Under the pieces are notes generated by a model. The model did not search any database, had not been told where the DNA came from, and worked only from the letters and a program-made list of their open reading frames with translations. Positions 54,985 through 64,000 of a stretch of 64,000 nt of DNA are shown here, in pieces (the first letter of the stretch is position 1; every line of letters starts with the position of its first letter). The stretch is from Peteryoungia ipomoeae (lineage in GTDB: Bacteria; Pseudomonadota; Alphaproteobacteria; Rhizobiales; Rhizobiaceae): assembly GCF_004912165.1 (NCBI RefSeq), contig NZ_STGV01000002.1, positions 62,001 to 126,000 of the forward strand. Reading direction: 5' to 3'. Made by a program: the position numbers and the translations under genes.

Positions 54985-56811
54985 TCAGACAGGCGCACGC
55001 CCGCGGTTGGCAAGCGCCGATTGCATGGTCCGCACCACGACGAAGGCATCGCGCAGATGCGATCGCTCAAAATCGCCGAAATCATAGGGCGCGAGAAAAT
55101 TATCCGGTTTGCGCCCATCGCGGACCTGACGCACCTGGTTGCGCAGGCGCATGTCGGCGATCAGATCGTAAGCCGCAATCAGATCCCGGGCACCGGCGCC
55201 GGAAATGATCCCGGCTTCTTCCGCCCCCAGAAGACGGGCGCGCGTATTCACCGCCGGCAGTTGGCCATACAGCGAATAGACGCGGCCAAGGTCCACGATG
55301 GGCACAACGCCATTGTGCTTCATGTCGATCTGATTGCGATGTTCGCCACTGCGAATTGTTGCAAAGCCGCGCAGCAAACCGAGTGGCGGCGCGTGTTTGA
55401 GTGAATTGCTGACCATATGCGCGACGAAGATCGAGTTGCGGCTGGCCTCTTCAAGCGTCTCGCTCTGCAGATCCTGATAGAGGGAAGAGGCGCCGCAGAT
55501 CGGACGCAGATCGAACATGACGCTTGAAAGCATCTGTGCCATCGGATCCGGCTGTGCGATCCAATCCTGAAAATAGCTGCGCCAGACCGAGACCGGCTGG
55601 CACCAGCGCGGATTGGTGGCCATCATGTCGCCCGGGCAGTAGTAGTAACCGCAGATATCGAGCCCCCGGCTTACCTTGGCCGCAAGTTGCGTGAACCATG
55701 GCATGTCCTCAGGTTCAACACTGTCATCAATGAAGATGCAGTTGTCCTGATCGCTGACGCCGCTTTGCTCCTGCCGGCCCTGGCTGCCGCAGGCGAGCCA
55801 CACATAGGGAACCGGCGGCGGCCCAAGCTCGCGCTCGGCGAGCATGATCAATCGTCGTGTCACGCTATCAGCAATGTCGGTGATCAGCCGGGTCACGACC
55901 TCATGCGCGTTGTTGGCGCCAACCAATTGCACCAGCAACTGCGGTATCCGTGCCGTAAAGTCACGCATTTCCTCCGGCGTTTCCGCAGCAGCGACATCAC
56001 GGATCAGTTGGGCGGAGCTGATGGCGTGGAAGCGGATCAGGTCGGTCTGCGTGATCATGCCGACCAGCCGCTCGCCCTCGACAACAGGCAGATGTCCGAC
56101 GCGCCGCTCAAGCATCAGATGCAGTATGTCCGACCCCAGTGCTTCGGCCGGCAGCCCGACAGGATCGGGCGTCATCACGGCAGCGACCGCCGTTGTTTCA
56201 GGATCGAGCCCCTCGGCAACGACGCGACCTGCGAGGTCACGCGTGGTCAGGATACCAAGAAAACGTTCGCCATCGACAACGCCGAGACTGGAGACATGGC
56301 GCTCCCGCATGATGGAGGCAGCCTGGCGCACGCTGTCGCCTGGCGCGCAAACCACAGGCGGACGCGACATAAGTTCGCTGACCTTCTGGATTGCAACATC
56401 GCCGCGACGCGGATCGGCAAAGCGGCCGCGCGTGAAGAAACGGGCGAAAACCGGCTGTTCCTGCATCAGTCGGCGGAATTCGTCGCCGGGCAGGATCAAG
56501 AGCCGGCAATCGGACAGCGCGGTGGCCGTGGTCACCGCCAATCCATCCACGAGGAGGCCGCGTTCGCCGAAGGAATTGCGGGACGCCAGTTCGGAGACCA
56601 CGGTGCCGGAGGCATCCTTGATCTCGACCGTGCCATCCATGATCAGATAGAGGCCAGCGAGAACGTCGCCGCGCGTGTAAATCGGCGCTGCGGCAGGATA
56701 GGCCTTCGGTTCAAACCGGGTGGCAACACGGACAAGCTCGTCGCGTGGCAGGCTGTCATAGGGATGAACGGTTTCAAGAAAGGCCAGAGCCTCGGACGGT
56801 GTCTTTGACAT
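54985..56811 (-). CDS. cNMP-binding/CBS/DUF294 nucleotidyltransferase-like signalling protein
   Basis: The ATG at 56811 (MSKTPSEALAFLETVHPYDS) gives 608 residues. The order of domains is a cyclic-nucleotide-binding fold (about 15-120, GLYLIMDGTVEIKDASGTVV), two CBS repeats (about 145-270) and a DUF294 nucleotidyltransferase-like domain with GSQGRQEQSGVSDQDNCIF. A DUF294 C-terminal helical domain follows. Such proteins sit beside SSS-family acetate-type symporters and are thought to regulate them. Whether it is an active nucleotidyltransferase cannot be judged. Confidence 0.88.
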   Translation of the reverse strand: MSKTPSEALAFLETVHPYDSLPRDELVRVATRFEPKAYPAAAPIYTRGDVLAGLYLIMDGTVEIKDASGTVVSELASRNSFGERGLLVDGLAVTTATALSDCRLLILPGDEFRRLMQEQPVFARFFTRGRFADPRRGDVAIQKVSELMSRPPVVCAPGDSVRQAASIMRERHVSSLGVVDGERFLGILTTRDLAGRVVAEGLDPETTAVAAVMTPDPVGLPAEALGSDILHLMLERRVGHLPVVEGERLVGMITQTDLIRFHAISSAQLIRDVAAAETPEEMRDFTARIPQLLVQLVGANNAHEVVTRLITDIADSVTRRLIMLAERELGPPPVPYVWLACGSQGRQEQSGVSDQDNCIFIDDSVEPEDMPWFTQLAAKVSRGLDICGYYYCPGDMMATNPRWCQPVSVWRSYFQDWIAQPDPMAQMLSSVMFDLRPICGASSLYQDLQSETLEEASRNSIFVAHMVSNSLKHAPPLGLLRGFATIRSGEHRNQIDMKHNGVVPIVDLGRVYSLYGQLPAVNTRARLLGAEEAGIISGAGARDLIAAYDLIADMRLRNQVRQVRDGRKPDNFLAPYDFGDFERSHLRDAFVVVRTMQSALANRGRAPV

Positions 56812-56860
56812 CGCGTCTGCCCTCACATGGCGGCTTCGCGCCTCAGCTAGTTGAGGGAAA

Positions 56861-56884
56861 GGAGGGGCAATGAAATGCCCCTCC
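56861..56884 (-). terminator. Hairpin after the symporter gene
   Basis: GGAGGGGCA (56861-56869) and TGCCCCTCC (56876-56884) form a nine-bp perfect stem, 10 bases after the symporter stop. TTTCCCTC follows on the minus strand. It would separate the DUF4212-symporter pair from the cNMP/CBS gene. Confidence 0.65.
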
Positions 56885-56894
56885 CCGATCGTGA

Positions 56895-58664
56895 TCAGTG
56901 ATGCGCCGTCGCTGCACCTGCGCCCCGCGGGACGCGGATGGATTCGACGAGATCCTGGACATGCTTCGGCGGAGCCTGGGTCATCATCGACACGATATAG
57001 GCCGTGGCGAAGTTGAGCAGGGCGCCAATCGGTCCGAACGCTGTCGGCGGGATGCCGAACAGATAGTTGGCCGGAACGTTTTCAACCATGTTGGTCCCTG
57101 CGACAAAGAACCAGCCCAGATAGGTGAACAGGTAGACGCAGGTAATAACCAGACCCACGATCATGCCGAGCGTTGCACCGAGCGAATTGATGCGCTTGGA
57201 GAAAATGCCCATCATCAGAGCCGGGAAGATCGTCGCAGCGGCGAGACCGAAGGCAAGTGCGACAGTCTGGGCGGCAAAGCCTGGCGGGTTGAGACCCAGC
57301 AGGGTTGCGACCAGGATGGCGCCGGCCATGGCGATACGAGCAGCCAGAAGTTCGGACTTTTCGGAGATGTCCGGCTTCAGGAAGTCCTTGATCAGGTCAT
57401 GGCTGATGGCCGACGAGATGGCGAGCAGCAGACCGGCTGCGGTCGACAGGGCTGCGGCAAGACCACCGGCCGCGATGAGGCCGATAACCCAGCCCGGAAG
57501 CTGAGCGATTTCCGGATTGGCGAGAACGAGGATGTCGTTGTTGATCGTCAGCTCGTTGCCCGTCCAGCCACGCTGCGTGGCGGTATCGGTGAAGCCTGCG
57601 GCAGCATCGTTATAATACTGGATGCGACCGTCGCCGTTCTTGTCCTCGAAGGTCAACAGACCCGTGACTTCCCAGTTGCGCATCCAGTCCGGGCGCTCGT
57701 CATAGAGAACCGCTTCCTGCTGCGTACCACCCGGATAAATCGTGTCGAGAATGTTCAGGCGAGCCATGGCGCCGACAGCCGGAGCCGTCAGGTAAAGCAA
57801 CGCGATGAAGACCAGCGCCCAACCGGCAGACCAGCGTGCATCCGCAACCTTCGGAACGGTGAAGAAGCGGATGATGACGTGTGGCAGACCGGCAGTACCG
57901 ATCATCAGCGACAGGGTGAACAGGGTCATGTTGAGCATGGAGCCCTGGGCGGTATAGGCGTTGAAGCCGAGGTCGGTCACGACCTGGTCCAGCTTCTGCA
58001 AGAGCGGAAGCGCGGATTCGGTGTGCGTGCCGAAGAGGCCGAACCACGGGATCGGATTGCCGGTCAGCTGCATCGAGATGAAGATGGCCGGGATGGTGTA
58101 GGCGATGATGAGAACGATGTACTGGGCAACCTGCGTATAGGTGATGCCCTTCATGCCGCCAAGAACGGCATAGACGAAGACGACGGCGGACGCGATCCAG
58201 AGACCGGTCGAAACGTCTACTTCGAGGAAGCGCGAGAAGGCAACGCCCGCACCGGTCATCTGGCCGATAACGTAGGTTACCGAGATGATGATCAGGCAGA
58301 CGACAGCCGTCAGGCGTGCGCCCTGGCTGTAGAAGCGGTCACCGATGAACTGCGGAACCGTGTATTTGCCGAACTTGCGCAGGTAGGGAGCAAGCAGGAG
58401 CGCAAGCAGAACGTAACCGCCCGTCCAGCCCATGAGATAGGTGGAGTTGCCATAACCGACGGTCGCGATCAGGCCGGCCATCGAGATGAAGGAAGCCGCA
58501 GACATCCAGTCCGCAGCGGTTGCCATGCCGTTCATGACCGGATTGACGCCACGGTTTGCAGCGTAGAATTCGGCCGTCGAGCCGGCTCGGGCCCAAATGG
58601 CGATACCGATGTAGAGCGCGAAGGACGCTCCCACGATAATCAGATTGAGTGTGTACTGATCCAT
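56895..58664 (-). CDS. SSS-family cation:acetate-type symporter (VC_2705 subfamily)
   Basis: A 589-residue sodium:solute symporter with about 13 membrane helices. Visible family features are NGMATAADWMSAASFISMAG (residues 45-64) and GGLAAALSTAAGLLLAISSA in the C-terminal half. Between helices there is an extra soluble segment at about 310-385, absent from E. coli ActP, containing an EF-hand-like loop D341-x-N343-x-D345-G. With the adjacent DUF4212 protein it forms the usual two-gene unit; acetate or another short carboxylate is the expected substrate. Confidence 0.9.
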   Translation of the reverse strand: MDQYTLNLIIVGASFALYIGIAIWARAGSTAEFYAANRGVNPVMNGMATAADWMSAASFISMAGLIATVGYGNSTYLMGWTGGYVLLALLLAPYLRKFGKYTVPQFIGDRFYSQGARLTAVVCLIIISVTYVIGQMTGAGVAFSRFLEVDVSTGLWIASAVVFVYAVLGGMKGITYTQVAQYIVLIIAYTIPAIFISMQLTGNPIPWFGLFGTHTESALPLLQKLDQVVTDLGFNAYTAQGSMLNMTLFTLSLMIGTAGLPHVIIRFFTVPKVADARWSAGWALVFIALLYLTAPAVGAMARLNILDTIYPGGTQQEAVLYDERPDWMRNWEVTGLLTFEDKNGDGRIQYYNDAAAGFTDTATQRGWTGNELTINNDILVLANPEIAQLPGWVIGLIAAGGLAAALSTAAGLLLAISSAISHDLIKDFLKPDISEKSELLAARIAMAGAILVATLLGLNPPGFAAQTVALAFGLAAATIFPALMMGIFSKRINSLGATLGMIVGLVITCVYLFTYLGWFFVAGTNMVENVPANYLFGIPPTAFGPIGALLNFATAYIVSMMTQAPPKHVQDLVESIRVPRGAGAATAHH

Positions 58665-58676
58665 TGTTGATCCGCC

Positions 58677-58937
58677 TTACTGCTCGTCGACGCCGAATTC
58701 GCGGTCGATCTTGTTCATGTACATCGAGTAGCCGAAGATCAGCACGATGAAGACGACGATCGAGCCTTGCTGGGCAAACCAGAAGCCGAGATCACTGCCG
58801 CCAACGGCGATGCCGGACAAGGCCGGACGAAGCAGGATGCCAAAGCCGTAGGAGACAATGGCCCAGATCGCCAGGCAGATGTAGATGATGCGTACGTTTG
58901 CAGACCAGTATGCGTTAGACGAAGATCTATCCGTCAC
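58677..58937 (-). CDS. DUF4212 small membrane subunit
   Basis: An 86-residue protein with two membrane segments (about 15-35, 48-68), starting from GTG at 58937 with GGAGG seven bases upstream. The ending MNKIDREFGVDEQ and the segment LGFWFAQQGSIVVFIVLIFG are typical of the DUF4212 partner of VC_2705 symporters. It is 12 bases upstream of the symporter gene. Confidence 0.9.
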   Translation of the reverse strand: MTDRSSSNAYWSANVRIIYICLAIWAIVSYGFGILLRPALSGIAVGGSDLGFWFAQQGSIVVFIVLIFGYSMYMNKIDREFGVDEQ

Positions 58938-59181
58938 GAGTACTCCTCCCTTTCCTCGACGAGGCGCCGCAGGGGGCGCCTATTCCTCCTTGTCATCCCA
59001 CCCTTCCATGTCCCATGGCGGAATAGACAATTGTCTAGGAGTAACCAATCTCCCGGAGATCGTACATTCTCCGTTAGTCGCAGGAGAGACCTGTTGAGCT
59101 GTGGAAATCATCCGATGCACAGCTGCCGAACTGAAGGAGTTCGGCGGGGCATCCGTAAGTCGTCGATTTTTGAGAAGTGAA
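58938..59181. other. 244-base gap upstream of the symporter operon
   Basis: Upstream region of the DUF4212-symporter pair and downstream of tRNA-Phe. It contains the inverted sequence ACAATTGT at about 59028-59035. I see no gene and no clear terminator for the tRNA. Confidence 0.4.
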
Positions 59182-59257
59182 TGGTGCCCGGAGGCGGATT
59201 TGAACCACCGACACGCGGATTTTCAATCCGCTGCTCTACCAACTGAGCTATCCGGGC
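59182..59257 (-). tRNA. tRNA-Phe (GAA)
   Basis: The minus strand folds into a 76-nt cloverleaf: acceptor GCCCGGA pairs with TCCGGGC, the D-loop has AGCTCAGTTGGTAGAGC, the anticodon arm GCGGATTGAAAATCCGC carries GAA, and the T-arm has GGTTCAAATCC. The 3' CCA is encoded. Confidence 0.97.
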
Positions 59258-59464
59258 ATCTGGGCTTTCTAAAAGCCTATCAGCCGTTTCCGGCTGACCG
59301 GAGGGCGTTTCCCCCGGGAGCGAGCGGGGTTATAACATCTTGTTCGGCCATGGCAAGCGGTTGAGAGCACTTTTTTGAAGAAGATGTGAAAATCGCCAAA
59401 AAGCCAATGCGAACAAGCAGATCCGGAAAGTGGAAAAGCGGCTGTCAGAACCGCGTTTCCAGTT

Positions 59465-59677
59465 TCAGCCACGATCCTCGTCGTCGGCCTTGCTCTCGTC
59501 TTCTGCCACCGGAATGGCATAGGAGCCTTTCAGCCAGCGGGAGAGATCGAGATTGCGGCAACGGTCGGAGCAGAAGGGGTAGTTGTCGCGCGTCGAGGGC
59601 TTTCCGCATTCCGGACAGGGCCGCGATTTGCGCAGCGGCTCCACCTTGGCCGACCGGGTGATGTCATCGTCAGCCAT
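59465..59677 (-). CDS. yacG: DNA gyrase inhibitor YacG
   Basis: YacG is a small zinc protein that binds GyrB. The ATG at 59677 has GAGGG six bases upstream; a TTG just before it would overlap maf. The 70-residue product has four zinc-ligand cysteines in CPECGKPSTRDNYPFCSDRC, followed by RNLDLSRWLKGSYAIP, the family signature. Confidence 0.95.
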   Translation of the reverse strand: MADDDITRSAKVEPLRKSRPCPECGKPSTRDNYPFCSDRCRNLDLSRWLKGSYAIPVAEDESKADDEDRG

Positions 59678-59679
59678 GG

Positions 59680-60300
59680 TCAACCCTCAGTCCAGGGCGT
59701 GTGGACGTCGTAGCCCTCGCCTGAGAGCATCTGCAAAGTTTCGAACAGCGGCAGACCGACGACATTGGTGTAGGAACCGACCATCTTCTGGACGAAAGAC
59801 CCCGCGATGCCCTGGATCGCGTAAGCGCCAGCCTTGCCGCGCCACTCGCCGGAGGCAAGGTAGCATTCGATATCGTAACCGGAGAGACGCTTGAAGCGCA
59901 CCTTGGTTTCGACGATCTTCTGGCGCAGCTTACCGTCGGGCGTGATGAGGCAGACGCCGGTATAGACGACATGGCTGCGTCCGGAGAGAAGATGCAGCGC
60001 CGAAGAGGCCTCTTGCATCAGTTCCGCCTTCGGCAGGATACGCCGACCAACGGCCACCACCGTATCTGCCGCAAGGATGTAGCTGCTGTTCCAGGCGATG
60101 TCCTTGCGGATCTGCTGATAGGCAGCGCTCGCCTTGTCGGCCGAAAGGCGACGGGCAAGAGAGCGCGGATGCTCCGACTTCTTCGGTGTCTCGTCGAGAT
60201 CCATCGGCATCAGGCGCGCCGGTACGATATGCGCCTGTCTCAAGAGGTCCACCCGGCGGGGCGAACCCGATGCCAGGATCAACTTGTTTTTCAATTCCAT
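59680..60300 (-). CDS. maf: Maf-like nucleotide pyrophosphatase
   Basis: Maf proteins hydrolyse non-canonical nucleoside triphosphates. The 206-residue product begins [20 protein letters not shown], the substrate loop, and has DKASAAY and [18 protein letters not shown] and a C-terminal [20 protein letters not shown]. Gene order infA-maf-yacG is standard in Rhizobiaceae. The start is 24 bases past the infA stop. Confidence 0.95.
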   Translation of the reverse strand: MELKNKLILASGSPRRVDLLRQAHIVPARLMPMDLDETPKKSEHPRSLARRLSADKASAAYQQIRKDIAWNSSYILAADTVVAVGRRILPKAELMQEASSALHLLSGRSHVVYTGVCLITPDGKLRQKIVETKVRFKRLSGYDIECYLASGEWRGKAGAYAIQGIAGSFVQKMVGSYTNVVGLPLFETLQMLSGEGYDVHTPWTEG

Positions 60301-60324
60301 GAACCCTCGCGGCCGAAGGCGCGC

Positions 60325-60543
60325 TTATTTGAAGCGATAGGTGATACGACCCTTTGTCAGGTCATAGGGTGTCATCTCGACCAGGACCTTGTCGCCGGCG
60401 AGAACACGGATACGGTTCTTGCGCATGCGGCCTGCCGTGTGGGCGATGATTTCATGTTCATTTTCAAGCTTTACGCGGAATGTGGCGTTCGGCAACAGTT
60501 CGGTGACGACACCGGGGAATTCGAGGACTTCTTCTTTAGCCAT
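60325..60543 (-). CDS. infA: Translation initiation factor IF-1
   Basis: A 72-residue OB-fold protein that assists start-site selection on the 30S subunit. The sequence [20 protein letters not shown], then [20 protein letters not shown] and [20 protein letters not shown], is near-universal in bacteria. It is separated from the LMW-PTP-like gene by 138 bases that should hold its promoter. Confidence 0.98.
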   Translation of the reverse strand: MAKEEVLEFPGVVTELLPNATFRVKLENEHEIIAHTAGRMRKNRIRVLAGDKVLVEMTPYDLTKGRITYRFK

Positions 60544-60681
60544 TGATTGCTTGTCTTTCCTGGGGTTTCAAAGGGGCTACATTGGGGCGCCCCGAAAAAT
60601 GTGCGCGGAAACTACACAATCCACGTCCCTTTGTGAACCGTGTAGATCAGGCTTTTCGGCATTGGCGGAAACTGGGCCTTT

Positions 60682-61146
60682 CTAGCGGTTTTCCACCCGA
60701 ACGAGACGGTCGACGATCCGCTCCTTTATACGATCCCGGACGTCCCGATAGGCATCCAGTATCTGGTTCCGAGTGCCCGTCGTTCCCGAGGGGTCTGGCA
60801 TCGGCCAGTATTCCACCTCGACTGCCGAGGACCGGGTCAGTTCCAATGCCGCATGATGGGCTTCGGGGGAGAGCGTCACGACGAGGTCAAAATAGTCATC
60901 ATCGAGATCTTCGAGCGTTCGGGGCTGGCGCTTGGGTAGAGAAAGACCCTCTTCTTCCAGAACCGCATCGACGAAGGGATCGCGCTCGCCTTTGCGCACT
61001 CCGGCGGAGGCGACAAAAACACCTGAGGGCAGCATGGCGCTGGCAATCGCTTCTGCCATCGGCGATCTGATCGCGTTCATACCGCAGACGAAAAGCACGG
61101 CATCCGGACGTCGCGGCTTGATGGCAGCTGCGGGCAAATCTTCCAT
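60682..61146 (-). CDS. Low-molecular-weight phosphatase-like protein
   Basis: The ATG at 61146 is two bases after the UPF0262 stop; a TTG upstream is an alternative. The 154-residue product has the LMW-PTP/ArsC P-loop CGMNAIRSP (C-x5-R-S) in VLFVCGMNAIRSPMAEAIAS and MPDPSG at about 128-133 supplying the general-acid Asp. Substrate (phosphotyrosine or arsenate) cannot be told. Common beside hisD and infA in Rhizobiaceae. Confidence 0.88.
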   Translation of the reverse strand: MEDLPAAAIKPRRPDAVLFVCGMNAIRSPMAEAIASAMLPSGVFVASAGVRKGERDPFVDAVLEEEGLSLPKRQPRTLEDLDDDYFDLVVTLSPEAHHAALELTRSSAVEVEYWPMPDPSGTTGTRNQILDAYRDVRDRIKERIVDRLVRVENR

Positions 61147-61148
61147 TC

Positions 61149-61622
61149 TCAGCCGCGCCAATAGAGCACGCAGACCAGCGTGAACAGCCGGCGCGCGGTG
61201 TCGAAATCAATGACGATCTTGCCCGAAAGCCGGTCCATCAGGGTCTGGGATCCGTCATTGTGAATGCCGCGTCGCCCCATGTCGATTGCCTCGATCTGCG
61301 ACGGCGTCGAGGAGCGGATCGCCTCGTAATAGCTTTCGCAGATCATGAAGTAGTCCTTAATGATCCTTTGCAGCGGCGTCAGCGAGAGGATGTGGACAGC
61401 CACGTCTTCCCCGGCTTCCGTCTTGATCGAAAAGACCAGCTTGCGATCCATCAGGGACAGGAACAGCTTGTAAGGGCCGCCCGGATGTCCCACCGGCTGG
61501 AAGGAATTCTCCTCGATCAGATCGAAGATGGCGACCGCCCGCTCATGCTCCACATCCGGCGTGGAGCGCCCGATGGTCTCGTCCAGCACGACATCTGAGA
61601 GCCGGTAGTCGCCCGCCGCCAT
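61149..61622 (-). CDS. UPF0262 family protein
   Basis: A 157-residue soluble protein of the UPF0262 family, confined to Alphaproteobacteria. The start [20 protein letters not shown] and the middle [20 protein letters not shown], with [19 protein letters not shown], are conserved features. Function unknown. It lies two bases after the hisD stop. Confidence 0.92.
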   Translation of the reverse strand: MAAGDYRLSDVVLDETIGRSTPDVEHERAVAIFDLIEENSFQPVGHPGGPYKLFLSLMDRKLVFSIKTEAGEDVAVHILSLTPLQRIIKDYFMICESYYEAIRSSTPSQIEAIDMGRRGIHNDGSQTLMDRLSGKIVIDFDTARRLFTLVCVLYWRG

Positions 61623-61624
61623 CT

Positions 61625-62923
61625 CTAGTCTCCGAGATTGAGGCGGATGGAGACGGATCGGGCATGGGCTTCCAGCCCTTCCGACTTCGCCAGCGCAATC
61701 GCGGCCGGTGCCAGCTTGCGCAACTGCTCCGGCCCAAGCCGCAGGATCGATGTGCGCTTGACGTAATCCAGCACCGAAAGGCCCGAGGAGAAGCGGGCCG
61801 ATCGCGCGGTGGGCAGTACATGGTTCGAGCCGCCGACATAATCGCCGATCACTTCCGGCGTGTGACGACCGACGAAGATCGCACCGGCATTGCGGATGCC
61901 TACAATCAGCGGCTCGGGATCGTCGACGGCGAGTTCCAGATGTTCGGCGGCAATGCGGTTGGCGAGCGGAATGCTGTCCTCCAGCCGCTCGACCTTGATG
62001 ATCGCGCCGAAATCGCGCCAGCTGGCAGAGGCCGTCTCCGTGCGCGGCAGGCTCTTCAGCTGACGCTCGACCGCAGCCATGACGGCCTCGCCAAGCGCGG
62101 CATCATCGGTGATGACGATGGACTGGGCGCCCGGATCATGCTCGGCCTGCGCAAGCAGGTCCGCTGCCAGCCAGTCCGGATCATTGTCCTTGTCGGCAAT
62201 CACGAGCACTTCGGACGGGCCGGCGATCATGTCGATACCGACAGTGCCGAAAACCTGGCGCTTGGCGGCTGCCACATAGGCATTGCCGGGGCCGACGATC
62301 TTGGCAACGGGTGCAATCGTCTCGGTGCCATAAGCGAGTGCGGCCACGGCCTGGGCGCCGCCAATGCGGTAGATTTCGGCGACACCGGCAATCTTCGCCG
62401 CCGCCAGCACCGTCGGATTGATCGCGCCACCGGCAGCCGGCACGACCATGACCACGCGGGGCACGCCGGCGACCTTGGCAGGCAGCGCATTCATCAGAAC
62501 CGAGCTCGGATAGCTTGCCGTGCCGCCCGGCACATAAAGGCCGACGGCATCGATCGCCGTCCAGCGCGAGCCGAGGCCAACGCCAAGCGCGTCCTCGTAG
62601 ATATCGTCCTTCGGCATCTGGCGGGCATGATGGCGCTCGATACGCTCGGCCGCGAGATTGAGCGCATCGATCAGCTCGGGCGAGGTCGCGGCCGTCGCTG
62701 CCTCGATCTCCTCTTCGCTGACACGCATCGGCACGGTTGCGAAATCCACGCCATCGAAACGCTTCGAATAATCTGATAGCGCCGCGTCGCCGCGGGCGCG
62801 CACATCGTCGATGATCTTGCGGACGACATCGTTCACATCGTCGGATACTTCACGCTTGGTCGTCAGGAAGGCGGCAAACCGCGCCTCGAAATCCCCCGAT
62901 GCCTGATCCAGCCAGATTGCCAC
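61625..62923 (-). CDS. hisD: Histidinol dehydrogenase (GTG start)
   Basis: Catalyses the last two steps of histidine synthesis, from L-histidinol to L-histidine. The GTG at 62923 gives [16 protein letters not shown] and 432 residues, the family norm; the frame is open further upstream. Features include [40 protein letters not shown] and [20 protein letters not shown] with its zinc-site neighbours. It lies downstream of DUF2948. Confidence 0.97.
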   Translation of the reverse strand: MAIWLDQASGDFEARFAAFLTTKREVSDDVNDVVRKIIDDVRARGDAALSDYSKRFDGVDFATVPMRVSEEEIEAATAATSPELIDALNLAAERIERHHARQMPKDDIYEDALGVGLGSRWTAIDAVGLYVPGGTASYPSSVLMNALPAKVAGVPRVVMVVPAAGGAINPTVLAAAKIAGVAEIYRIGGAQAVAALAYGTETIAPVAKIVGPGNAYVAAAKRQVFGTVGIDMIAGPSEVLVIADKDNDPDWLAADLLAQAEHDPGAQSIVITDDAALGEAVMAAVERQLKSLPRTETASASWRDFGAIIKVERLEDSIPLANRIAAEHLELAVDDPEPLIVGIRNAGAIFVGRHTPEVIGDYVGGSNHVLPTARSARFSSGLSVLDYVKRTSILRLGPEQLRKLAPAAIALAKSEGLEAHARSVSIRLNLGD

Positions 62924-62987
62924 GTCCCCACTCTTCCTTCTCAGAATTCCAGTCCAGCCCCTTGCTCCGCACTTATACGCAGCAACG

Positions 62988-63422
62988 TCAGTCGGCCTCG
63001 TGCTCCGGCTTTGCCGTGGCCTCCCAGGCGCCGCCGATATCGGCGAGCTGGGCCTCGATGCATTCCACTTCCAGCGCGATTGTGCCACCGCCGGCAAGAA
63101 CCAGTTCGATCACCCCGTCCGGCCCCTCGCCAGTCGGCGTGTAGCGGATCGCCAGGAGGCTCATCACCTCATCCGCCCTGCCGCGGTCGAAGCCGATCGA
63201 ACGGACCGCCTCGACACGCTTGAAGCTCAAGCCCGCGCGACGGCGCTCGAAGCTTTTCCCCGCGCGCTCGACCTTTTCCCAGACAAAGCGGTTGGCGGCG
63301 AGCGAAAAGAGGCCGGATCGCGCCGAAAAGCTCAAATCTCCGACCTTGAATACAGCATCCTGCATATGGGCCGAAAGAATTGAAAGGTCGTCAGCGTCGA
63401 GTGCCAGAAGTTTAAGGTCCAA
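62988..63422 (-). CDS. DUF2948 family protein
   Basis: A 144-residue protein beginning from TTG at 63422. The opening MDLKLLALDADDLSILSAHM, then QDAVFKVGDLSF and a C-terminal beta-rich part with VIELVLAGGGTIALEVECIE, fit DUF2948, a family of unknown role usually found between murA and hisD in Rhizobiaceae. Confidence 0.9.
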   Translation of the reverse strand: MDLKLLALDADDLSILSAHMQDAVFKVGDLSFSARSGLFSLAANRFVWEKVERAGKSFERRRAGLSFKRVEAVRSIGFDRGRADEVMSLLAIRYTPTGEGPDGVIELVLAGGGTIALEVECIEAQLADIGGAWEATAKPEHEAD

Positions 63423-63570
63423 AATGCCACCTCACCTATTCGGCATGCTGTTGCAGGGCACGCCTTATCGAGACTTATGTTGTCGACATAGGTTGCCGCT
63501 TGTCCAGTGGCAACGGGACAAAATGACTTTTCGTCCCGCTGCAGGCCTGGATGGGTGGCCAGACGGTCGA

Positions 63571-64000
63571 TCAGTCGCTGATGCGCTCGACGATCGCACC
63601 GCAGCGAGTGAGTTTTTCTTCCAGCCGCTCGAAGCCGCGATCGAGGTGATAGACTCGGCTGACCATGGTTTCGCCTTCGGCCGCCAGACCTGCAATGACC
63701 AGCGAGACGGAAGCGCGCAGGTCGGTTGCCATGACCGGGGCGCCGCGCAGGCGCGACACGCCTTCAATACGCGCCGTCTGGCCGTTCAGAGTGATCTTGG
63801 CGCCGAGACGGGCAAGTTCCTGCACATGCATGAAGCGGTTCTCGAAGATCGTCTCCGTCACATGCGATACGCCCTGGGCGCGGGTCATCAGACCCATGAA
63901 CTGCGCCTGGAGGTCGGTGGGGAAACCCGGATAGGGTTCGGTGACGATATCGACCGGGCGGATCTGGTCGCCATGGCCGATGATACGGATGCCGTTCTCG
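63571..64000 (-). CDS. murA: UDP-N-acetylglucosamine 1-carboxyvinyltransferase MurA (C-terminal part)
   Basis: MurA performs the first committed step of peptidoglycan synthesis. Only the last 143 codons are in the window; the 5' part lies beyond 64000. The visible residues include [40 protein letters not shown] and [20 protein letters not shown], all MurA hallmarks, ending at ERISD. Confidence 0.96.
   Translation of the reverse strand, partial: ENGIRIIGHGDQIRPVDIVTEPYPGFPTDLQAQFMGLMTRAQGVSHVTETIFENRFMHVQELARLGAKITLNGQTARIEGVSRLRGAPVMATDLRASVSLVIAGLAAEGETMVSRVYHLDRGFERLEEKLTRCGAIVERISD

Noticed and set aside
56898-58670. 590-codon open frame on the plus strand opposite the symporter gene
   Set aside because: Shadow frame, extremely rich in Asp, Arg, Gln and Gly, no hydrophobic core, no known motif.
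61625-63097. 490-codon version of hisD
   Set aside because: The first 58 residues are Arg/Ser/Pro-rich and unlike the family; the GTG at 62923 gives the expected length.
1-64000. Search for CRISPR arrays, insertion sequences, integrases and prophage genes
   Set aside because: No spaced direct repeats, transposase or integrase motifs were seen. The tandem flagellin genes are ordinary paralogues and the tRNA-Phe gene shows no adjacent integration scar.

Overview
The window is a chromosomal segment of an alphaproteobacterium of the family Rhizobiaceae (Rhizobium / Agrobacterium / Sinorhizobium group). The evidence is the gene order itself, which follows the Sinorhizobium meliloti motility locus almost gene for gene. 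It includes markers that are largely confined to this group: rem, visN/visR, motC, motE, flbT/flaF, the globin-type receptor icpA heading the che operon, cheS, cheT, two cheY genes, and four tandem flagellin genes. I see no insertion sequence, phage, CRISPR array or other mobile element; the region is dense, with many ATGA-type start/stop overlaps.

Layout. (1) 1-9429, minus: flgE, flgK, flgL, flaF, flbT, flgD, fliQ, flhA, fliR and a small coiled-coil gene, headed by the activator gene rem. (2) 9708-14959, minus: a FliH-like gene, motB, motC, fliK (motD) and a lytic transglycosylase. (3) 15216-20606, minus: flaA, flaB, flaD and flaC, each followed by a hairpin. (4) 20846-29726, minus: flgF, fliI, an uncharacterised membrane protein, flgB, flgC, fliE, flgG, flgA, flgI, motE, flgH, fliL and fliP. 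(5) 29952-35250, plus: motA, fliM, fliN, fliG, a terminator, flhB and an unknown gene. (6) 35312-47424, minus: icpA, cheS, cheY1, cheA, cheW, cheR, cheB, cheY2, cheD, cheT, fliF, and then visN-visR. (7) 48094-51000: a small glycogen/stress block of DUF2934, glycogen synthase, a coiled-coil protein, a BON-domain protein and a DUF2188-like protein. (8) 51158-58937, minus: a GH25 lysozyme-like lipoprotein, then DUF4212, a VC_2705-type symporter, a cNMP/CBS/DUF294 protein, a small membrane protein and a membrane sensor/exonuclease fusion. (9) 59182-64000, minus: murA (partial), DUF2948, hisD, UPF0262, an LMW-PTP-like protein, infA, maf, yacG and tRNA-Phe, an ordinary housekeeping block.

How it works together. 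By analogy with S. meliloti, VisNR is the master activator of rem. Rem, an OmpR-like regulator whose receiver lacks the usual aspartate, then activates basal-body, hook and motor operons. Flagellins and the che operon come last. The sequence supports a regulatory layer. A repeated element, CRCAAG followed after exactly 9 nt by CTAG or a similar tetramer, lies upstream of flgE, flgB, motA, fliF, flhA and the motB operon, with a tandem version at flgF. Matches to the CtrA full site (TTAA-N7-TTAAC) lie upstream of rem, flaD and flaC. Three flagellin leaders can pair TGTCCC with their own GGGACA-type ribosome-binding site.

Other points worth attention are gene-conversion-like identity in the central domains of FlaA and FlaB, a CheZ-type DxxxQ motif in CheT, a globin-type receptor lacking the proximal histidine, a degenerate sensor-kinase-like module fused to a DnaQ-type exonuclease, and an EF-hand-like loop in the symporter. 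No wholly novel defence or mobile system is evident. The most plausible undescribed material is in the regulatory elements and the small unknown flagellar proteins.
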